Of a stretch of 10,859 nt of DNA, positions 6,679 to 10,859 are shown piece by piece; the first letter of the stretch is position 1; every line of letters begins with the position of its first letter. The notes beneath the pieces were generated by a model, which did not search any database, was not told the origin of the DNA, and saw only the letters and a list, made by a program, of their open reading frames with translations. This stretch comes from an uncultured Bacilli bacterium (lineage in GTDB: Bacteria > Bacillota_I > Bacilli_A > RF39 > UBA660), in contig CALVSV010000077.1 in the NCBI GenBank assembly GCA_944359595.1, positions 1 through 10,859 on the forward strand, read 5' to 3'. The translations under genes were made by a program, and so were the position numbers.

Positions 6679-7395
6679 TTAAGCCATATTATGATATATA
6701 TTTTGTACATCATCATCATCTTCAAGTGTATCAATTAATTTTTCAACTTTTTCTTTTGTATCCTCGTCCAATTCAATTAAATTATCAGCTATAAATGTAA
6801 CTTCACTAGTAATAAAATCTTCTACTCCATTATTTATCAGCGCTTCTTTAAGTTTTATAAAATCTTCTGGTTCAGAAATTATAGTAAAGACATCATCTTC
6901 TTTTACAAAATCTAACGCACCATTATCAAGTGATGTCATCATAATTTCGTCTTCGTCATATGTAGATGGAATAACTATTAATCCCCTTCTTTTAAACATA
7001 TAAGAAACACTTCCACTAGTACCAAGATTGCCACCTCTTTTAGTAAATGCAGCACGTACATTTGAAGCAGTTCTATTTTTATTATCTGTAAGACAATCTA
7101 CTATAAATGCAATTCCACCTGGCCCATATCCTTCATATCGTATTGCTTCATAATTGTCAGTACTACCAGTACCTTTTGCTTTATCAATAGCTTTTTGAAT
7201 GTTATCTTTAGGCATGTTTTGTGATCTTGCTTTTTCAACTACCATTCTAAGTGATGGATTATTATCTGGATTTGGATCTCCTGATTTTGCGGCTACTAAT
7301 ATTTCTTTTGCTAATTTTTGAAATACTTTACTTCTAGCTTGATCAGCCGCACCTTTTTTGTGTTTAATTGTTGACCATTTGCTGTGTCCTGACAT
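6679..7395 (-). CDS. yebC: YebC/TACO1-family protein (translation factor or regulator)
   Basis: A 238-aa protein with the family hallmarks MSGHSKWSTIKHKKGAADQ at the N-terminus, PDNNPSLRMVVEKARSQNMP, YEGYGPGGIAFIVDCLTDN, NRTASNVRAAFTKRGGNLG and the acidic C-terminal tail. Long annotated as transcriptional regulators, these proteins were more recently linked to translation through difficult stretches such as polyproline (the YebC/TACO1 group). The ORF could extend 16 codons upstream, but MSGHSKW is the family start. ATG 7395 has GTAGGAGATGATAAT in front and lies close behind a good promoter. It is the first gene of the long minus-strand cluster. Confidence 0.96.
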   Translation of the reverse strand: MSGHSKWSTIKHKKGAADQARSKVFQKLAKEILVAAKSGDPNPDNNPSLRMVVEKARSQNMPKDNIQKAIDKAKGTGSTDNYEAIRYEGYGPGGIAFIVDCLTDNKNRTASNVRAAFTKRGGNLGTSGSVSYMFKRRGLIVIPSTYDEDEIMMTSLDNGALDFVKEDDVFTIISEPEDFIKLKEALINNGVEDFITSEVTFIADNLIELDEDTKEKVEKLIDTLEDDDDVQNIYHNMA

Positions 7396-7414
7396 ATTAT
7401 CATCTCCTACGTTA

Positions 7415-7443
7415 ATTATACCATAGCTACTAATTATCTGCAA
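7415..7443 (-). promoter_or_regulatory. Sigma-A-type promoter for the yebC cluster
   Basis: The minus strand reads TTGCAG (-35, 7443-7438), a 17-bp spacer, and a perfect TATAAT (7420-7415) with TGG before it, making an extended -10. Transcription would start around 7408, leaving a leader of only about a dozen bases with the yebC SD in it. This is the only strong promoter seen for the nine-gene cluster. Confidence 0.7.
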
Positions 7444-7483
7444 CCATATTTATAATTCTAATTTTACTTAAATCTTATTTTTT

Positions 7484-7516
7484 AAAATAAAAATAGGATA
7501 CATTGTATCCTATTTT
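7484..7516 (-). terminator. Intrinsic terminator of the 496-aa surface protein gene
   Basis: The minus strand has a perfect 12-bp stem (AAAATAGGATAC paired with GTATCCTATTTT) with a 3-nt loop AAT, followed by a T-rich tail (TATTTT). The TAG stop codon (7512-7510) lies inside the left arm. The stem has only four G/C pairs but is fully paired. It insulates the surface protein gene from the yebC promoter just downstream. Confidence 0.8.
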
Positions 7517-9000
7517 GTTCTACCAGTAAATACATATCCATCATTTAATAATGAAGTATCATTACGTGAAGTAGAATATCTAGTGTATGTTTTCTTATAT
7601 GAATATTTATATTTAACTACACTATTATAGTTTGACTCATTCCAAGATACACTGAATTTAATTGGAGCTGTATAATCTTGATAGTTATAATCATATGGAT
7701 TTACTCTAACTGTAACTCTCCATTTACCACCAGATCTACTTGGATTAGATACTGTACCCGTAAAGTTTCCGACAGGTGTATTTAATATATTATTATTTTG
7801 TATAATTGCATCATCATAAGGTGATGGACATCCTGAACCAACTATTTGTATAGTACATGAGTATCTATTATTCATATAATTTCTTCTTTCAGATGTTGAC
7901 GAGAATCTATTATATGATGTAATTCTTACGTTAGTTGCATCATATGGTATATTATTTAAATATAATTCATAACTATATGGAACATCTCCACCAGTATACC
8001 AGCTCATAGTTCTATATGTGTAACTTTTTTTATTTTTTGAAGTATCACTATCATATTTTGTATCAATTACTCTTACATCACTACCAGTTTTTACTTGTGT
8101 TGTCCATGTATTACTTGGTTCCCAAACAGTTTTAACATATTCATATTCTACATTATAATTTTTATCCCATTGTGCATATAATGTTTTATCACTATATACT
8201 GGTGTATTAAAGTTGTATCTATTACTACAAGATGAATCATTACTTGATGTAGACCAACATTTAAACGCATAACCTTCTTTTGTTGTTACTGGTGAATAAG
8301 CTGTTTCTCCAGCTTTCATTACTTGTGGATTAACACTTGTACCACCTTTAGAATCAAATGTAACAGTTACATATTTTGTATTATTAGTTTGTGTAGTATT
8401 GTTACTTGGAACATAAACTGTTGTAGTAGTATTTTTACCAGGTAAATAAGTTGTAGTGTTTTTTGATGATGTAGTACCTTTATTTGTACTTGTACCACTA
8501 TTTGTTGTAGTAGTGTTTGTTATATTACATACCCCACTAGGACAAACATCAGTACATCCAATAATTTCATTAACATAATCTTTTTTGTTATTACATGATA
8601 AATATACTTTCATGTTATATTCTGAATCATTTGTTTTAGTTACTTCTATATATGATTCATTAGCGTCACAAGTATTTCCTTCTTCATCAGTAAATTCTAA
8701 TAACAATTTCTTTTCTAACATTTCTTTTAATGTGATACGTACCTTATCTCCCGTTTTGTTAGGTAATCTACTAGTAGTAAAGTATGATCTACCAGCATCT
8801 TTCATAGTATCAATATTTTCGTTAAATATTCTCTTGTATAATGGATCTAATGCTTTTTCATCTATTGTTGCTTCTATTTCATCAAGATCCACTTTTGGCG
8901 CTGGATATAACCACATAAATAAGAATAGGAATAAGAAAAAGTACAATAATTTAATGATTAGATCTTTTATGAATGATCCCTTATTATTTTCTTCATACAT
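7510..9000 (-). CDS. Membrane-anchored surface protein with pilin-like region and InlB B-repeat
   Basis: A 496-aa protein. A basic N-terminus and one strong membrane helix (about 15-33, Phe/Leu-rich) suggest a type II anchor with the rest outside the cell. Residues about 45-150 (segments GRSYFTTSRLP, ITLKEMLEKKLL, SYIEVTKT and several Cys) remind me of globular domains of prepilin-like proteins from uncultured Bacilli; this is from memory and unverified. A Thr/Asn/Ser-rich linker spans about 160-209. Residues 211-278 form one InlB B-repeat / Listeria-Bacteroides repeat (VTVTFDSKGGTSV to KTLYAQW). The C-terminal 210 residues are Tyr/Ser/Asn-rich, probably beta-structured, and not recognised. 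There are nine cysteines. ATG 9000 follows AGAGGGGGAATTAAT. It is monocistronic, with its own promoter and terminator. A role in adhesion or surface architecture is only inferred. Confidence 0.75.
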   Translation of the reverse strand: MYEENNKGSFIKDLIIKLLYFFLFLFLFMWLYPAPKVDLDEIEATIDEKALDPLYKRIFNENIDTMKDAGRSYFTTSRLPNKTGDKVRITLKEMLEKKLLLEFTDEEGNTCDANESYIEVTKTNDSEYNMKVYLSCNNKKDYVNEIIGCTDVCPSGVCNITNTTTTNSGTSTNKGTTSSKNTTTYLPGKNTTTTVYVPSNNTTQTNNTKYVTVTFDSKGGTSVNPQVMKAGETAYSPVTTKEGYAFKCWSTSSNDSSCSNRYNFNTPVYSDKTLYAQWDKNYNVEYEYVKTVWEPSNTWTTQVKTGSDVRVIDTKYDSDTSKNKKSYTYRTMSWYTGGDVPYSYELYLNNIPYDATNVRITSYNRFSSTSERRNYMNNRYSCTIQIVGSGCPSPYDDAIIQNNNILNTPVGNFTGTVSNPSRSGGKWRVTVRVNPYDYNYQDYTAPIKFSVSWNESNYNSVVKYKYSYKKTYTRYSTSRNDTSLLNDGYVFTGRTK

Positions 9001-9032
9001 ATTAATTCCCCCTCTGTTTAAATTACACTCTA

Positions 9033-9061
9033 ATTATATCAATTTTTTAGTATTTTGTCAA
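9033..9061 (-). promoter_or_regulatory. Consensus sigma-A promoter for the 496-aa surface protein
   Basis: The minus strand carries a perfect -35 TTGACA (9061-9056), a 17-bp spacer and a perfect TATAAT (9038-9033) preceded by TGA, an extended -10. The start would be near 9026, giving a leader of about 25 nt with a strong SD. This is the best promoter in the window and implies high constitutive expression. Confidence 0.85.
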
Positions 9062-9072
9062 ATTATACTAAT

Positions 9073-9342
9073 CTACTTTAATTTAACAATAGTTTGCCCC
9101 CTGTTAAAGTAAGTTGTTTTATATTCTAACACAAACTTATGTTTTTGTAAAGTACTATATATTTCTTTTCTAATAATATCTTTACCTATACCATGAATTA
9201 TAACTATTTCTTTATTTTTAAGCTTTAAATTATCGTTTATAAAGTCTAGTACAGCCACTCTAGCACTATCCCTATCGTATCCATGTAGATCTATCGATGG
9301 AATATTTTTTATAAACGGATCTTCAAAATATTTATTTTTCAT
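9073..9342 (-). CDS. Stand-alone Smr-domain protein
   Basis: An 89-aa protein that is almost entirely one Smr domain (the C-terminal domain of MutS2). Motifs are IDLHGYDRDSAR (17-28), the IIHGIGKDIIRKEI core (49-61) and a GxT end, RGQTIVKL (81-88). Smr domains cleave nucleic acids; related proteins (MutS2, SmrB) act on branched DNA or on mRNA at collided ribosomes. Which of these applies to a short stand-alone form is not known. ATG 9342 overlaps the rhomboid stop as ATGA and has no SD of its own, so translation is probably coupled. It is likely co-transcribed with the rhomboid gene; no terminator is seen after it. Confidence 0.85.
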   Translation of the reverse strand: MKNKYFEDPFIKNIPSIDLHGYDRDSARVAVLDFINDNLKLKNKEIVIIHGIGKDIIRKEIYSTLQKHKFVLEYKTTYFNRGQTIVKLK

Positions 9343-10469
9343 CTAAAAAATACCATATATAAAATAAACGCTATAAATATTAAAGATATAATAATTTCAT
9401 TAATTCTTGACGTCTTATCATTATTTTTGTTTATACCAACAATCATAGATGCACAAATTCCACCAAGTAATCCTCCAATATGCGCAGCATTATCTATTCC
9501 AGTAGACATAAAACCTATCAATAAATTAATTATAATAACTGGTATAATTTGAGATTTTATAACATCACCTAAATATATTCTATAGTGATATCCAAAATAT
9601 AATATAGCTCCTAACAATCCAAATATTGCACCACTAGCCCCTACACTCCATGATTGTGTAAATAATATAGAAAATAATGAACCAAAAATCCCACTAACTA
9701 AATATATTATTCCAAACTTTACTCTACCATAAAAATTTTCGATTTGTGGTCCAATAATATATAATGCATACATATTAAATAATATGTGTATTATATTAGC
9801 ATGTAAAAACATACTAGTTATTAATCTATAGAATTGATGATGTTCTAAAACATAGAAAGGATGTAATCCTAAATGTGTTATTATAAAATCATTGCCTAAT
9901 ATTAACTGAATTATAAATATTAATATATTTATTATTATTAAGGCATCAGTCATTCTAGGTTTAATATTTCTAAATATACTTTTTACTTCTTCATTCTTTT
10001 TAATATTAGATTTTGTTATATCATCACCAATAATTTTCAATAATTCTATTCCTTCTTCTTTTTTATTCAACGATTTATCTATATCAACAAAATATTTATT
10101 TATTATTGGATTATTTTTAATATTATCATTATAATCAAATTTAATAAAATCTAAATCTTTATCACTATATAGATCAACATTATCATTAATATCTGTATAT
10201 ATTGTTAAAGTTTTTAATTTAAAAGAAAAAGTTTTTCTCTTTATTTGTTTCAATATAAAATGTAATCTATTTTTATCGTATTCATATTGTTCTTTATTGT
10301 GTATATGTTTACTAACTATTCTAATAATCTTATAGTCTTCGTCCATATTTTCTAACCACAATTCATCTTTTAATCCTTGTAAAATAATAGGGTTATATTT
10401 TTTAATGGTCAAAAAATAATGCATTAATTTTATAATAGTATCATTAGGTATTTCAATTTGTGCCTCCAT
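9339..10469 (-). CDS. Rhomboid intramembrane serine protease with N-terminal cytoplasmic domain
   Basis: A 376-aa protein. Residues 1-170 are a soluble Lys/Asp/Ile-rich domain, as in the longer Gram-positive rhomboids such as GluP/YqgP. From about 175 the rhomboid core follows with several membrane helices. Active-site and fold motifs are HANIIHILFN (223-232, with His and Asn near the oxyanion site), GASGAIFG (277-284, nucleophile Ser279) and NAAHIGGLLGG (327-337, catalytic His330). A last C-terminal helix (about 357-374) gives the extra segment. Rhomboids cut membrane proteins within or near the bilayer, and some act in membrane protein quality control. ATG 10469 has CGGAGGTTAATT as SD. The gene sits only about 20 nt after the tRNA terminator, with no clear promoter in between. 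Confidence 0.93.
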   Translation of the reverse strand: MEAQIEIPNDTIIKLMHYFLTIKKYNPIILQGLKDELWLENMDEDYKIIRIVSKHIHNKEQYEYDKNRLHFILKQIKRKTFSFKLKTLTIYTDINDNVDLYSDKDLDFIKFDYNDNIKNNPIINKYFVDIDKSLNKKEEGIELLKIIGDDITKSNIKKNEEVKSIFRNIKPRMTDALIIINILIFIIQLILGNDFIITHLGLHPFYVLEHHQFYRLITSMFLHANIIHILFNMYALYIIGPQIENFYGRVKFGIIYLVSGIFGSLFSILFTQSWSVGASGAIFGLLGAILYFGYHYRIYLGDVIKSQIIPVIIINLLIGFMSTGIDNAAHIGGLLGGICASMIVGINKNNDKTSRINEIIISLIFIAFILYMVFFR

Positions 10470-10489
10470 AATTAACCTCCGTATATAAT

Positions 10490-10509
10490 AAAAAACCCCC
10501 TAAGGGGTT
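10490..10509 (-). terminator. Intrinsic terminator of the tRNA operon
   Basis: The minus strand reads AACCCC, loop TTAG, GGGGTT and then more T (a T6 run at 10495-10490 overlapping the stem end). It lies about 11 nt after the encoded CCA of tRNA-Pro and 21 nt before the rhomboid start codon, so the rhomboid must use read-through or a promoter overlapping this region. Confidence 0.8.
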
Positions 10510-10519
10510 ATATATCAAA

Positions 10520-10596
10520 TGGTCGGGAAGACAGGATTTGAACCTGCAACCACCTGGTCCCAAACCAGGTGCTCTACCAAGTTGAGCCACTTCCCG
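10520..10596 (-). tRNA. tRNA-Pro (anticodon TGG)
   Basis: A full cloverleaf reads on the minus strand. The acceptor CGGGAAG pairs with CTTCCCG, the D-arm is GGCTCAACTTGGTAGAGC, and the anticodon stem CCTGG/CCAGG encloses loop TTTGGGA (anticodon TGG). The T-arm is GCAGGTTCAAATCCTGT, the discriminator is A and CCA is encoded. It is the last of four tRNAs, 4 nt after tRNA-Arg. Confidence 0.95.
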
Positions 10597-10600
10597 ATAA

Positions 10601-10677
10601 TGGTGCGCTCGAAGGGATTCGAACCCCTGACCTTTTGGTTCGTAGCCAAACACTCTATCCAGCTGAGCTACGAGCGC
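10601..10677 (-). tRNA. tRNA-Arg (anticodon ACG)
   Basis: The minus strand folds with acceptor GCGCTCG/CGAGCGC, D-arm AGCTCAGCTGGATAGAGT, anticodon stem TTTGG/CCAAA with loop CTACGAA (anticodon ACG), T-arm CAGGGGTTCGAATCCCTT, discriminator A and encoded CCA. The A34 is expected to be deaminated to inosine by TadA so that CGU, CGC and CGA are read. Confidence 0.96.
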
Positions 10678-10706
10678 ATGCTACTGCTAGTTTTTAAAAT
10701 AATAAA

Positions 10707-10782
10707 TGGTGGCTCCAGCTGGAATCGAACCAGCGACACAAGGATTTTCAGTCCTTTGCTCTACCGACTGAGCTATAGAGCC
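10707..10782 (-). tRNA. tRNA-Phe (anticodon GAA)
   Basis: The minus strand folds with acceptor GGCTCTA/TGGAGCC (one T-G pair), D-arm AGCTCAGTCGGTAGAGC, anticodon stem AAGGA/TCCTT with loop CTGAAAA (anticodon GAA), T-arm CGCTGGTTCGATTCCAGC, discriminator A and encoded CCA. It lies 7 nt after tRNA-Asp and 29 nt before tRNA-Arg. Confidence 0.96.
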
Positions 10783-10789
10783 AAAAAAA

Positions 10790-10859
10790 TGGCGGTTCCG
10801 ACGGGAATTGAACCCGCGATCTACTGCGTGACAGGCAGGTATGTTAACCGCTACACCAC
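10790..10859 (-). tRNA. tRNA-Asp (anticodon GTC), 5' end cut by window
   Basis: The minus strand begins at the window edge with GTGGTGTAGCGGTTAACA and continues with loop CTGTCAC (anticodon GTC), T-arm CGCGGGTTCAATTCCCG, the 3' acceptor strand CGGAACC, discriminator G and encoded CCA. From the 3' acceptor strand, the missing first six bases should be GGTTCC. It is the first tRNA of the array visible here; more may lie beyond the edge. Confidence 0.93.

Noticed and set aside
7396..7443. Upstream start adding 16 residues to YebC
   Set aside because: The extension overlaps the promoter; MSGHSKW is the family N-terminus and has its own ribosome site.
9062..9067. Second TATAAT on the minus strand upstream of the surface protein promoter
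   Set aside because: It lies next to the -35 of the better promoter, near the end of the Smr gene, and I saw no matching -35; probably chance in AT-rich DNA.
10453..10653. 66-aa minus-strand frame
   Set aside because: It is a translation of tRNA-Pro and tRNA-Arg plus the terminator, not a protein gene.
1..10859. CRISPR arrays, riboswitches or long repeats
   Set aside because: No regularly spaced direct repeats and no T-box or riboswitch-like leader were seen; leaders in front of the minus-strand genes are too short.

Overview
The window is very AT-rich bacterial DNA with the standard code: Trp is TGG throughout, and TAA, TAG and TGA all serve as stops. Short gene spacings, strong Shine-Dalgarno (SD) sites, YvcK/WhiA, a PASTA-type penicillin-binding protein fragment and four tRNAs with encoded CCA point to a low-GC, walled Firmicute. 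The style recalls uncultured gut Bacilli (RF39/Erysipelotrichia-like), but this is an impression and not a placement.

Layout. (1) Bases 1-790 are the right end of an integrated mobile element, carrying the C-terminal half of a large serine recombinase. (2) Bases 791-1069 are the last 92 codons of a PBP2/SpoVD-like penicillin-binding protein, consisting of the end of the transpeptidase domain plus one PASTA domain. It has no start and is preceded by an in-frame TGA, so the element appears to have integrated inside this gene. (3) From 1066 onward every gene lies on the minus strand. In transcription order a long cluster runs yebC, a Flp-type pilin, yqeY, truB, a small membrane protein, yvcK, whiA, a HAD-type nucleotidase and a PASTA-polysaccharide deacetylase. 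(4) Upstream of yebC is a monocistronic 496-aa membrane-anchored surface protein with a near-consensus promoter and a hairpin terminator. (5) Further upstream are an Smr-domain protein and a rhomboid protease with overlapping ends. These lie downstream of a tRNA array (Asp-Phe-Arg-Pro) that has its own terminator.

How the genes fit together. Cell-envelope functions recur: YvcK and WhiA (wall precursor homeostasis and division), the deacetylase (peptidoglycan or glycan editing), the interrupted PASTA PBP, the surface protein, the pilin-like protein and the rhomboid. Translation and RNA genes are interleaved with them (YebC, YqeY, TruB, Smr, tRNAs).

Three points deserve attention. The first is the recombinase-PBP junction, a candidate reversible disruption of a cell-wall gene. 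The second is an apparent one-base frame break in an A7 run at the start of the small membrane protein, where the well-placed start codon is out of frame. The third is a pair of pilin-like or surface proteins flanking yebC.
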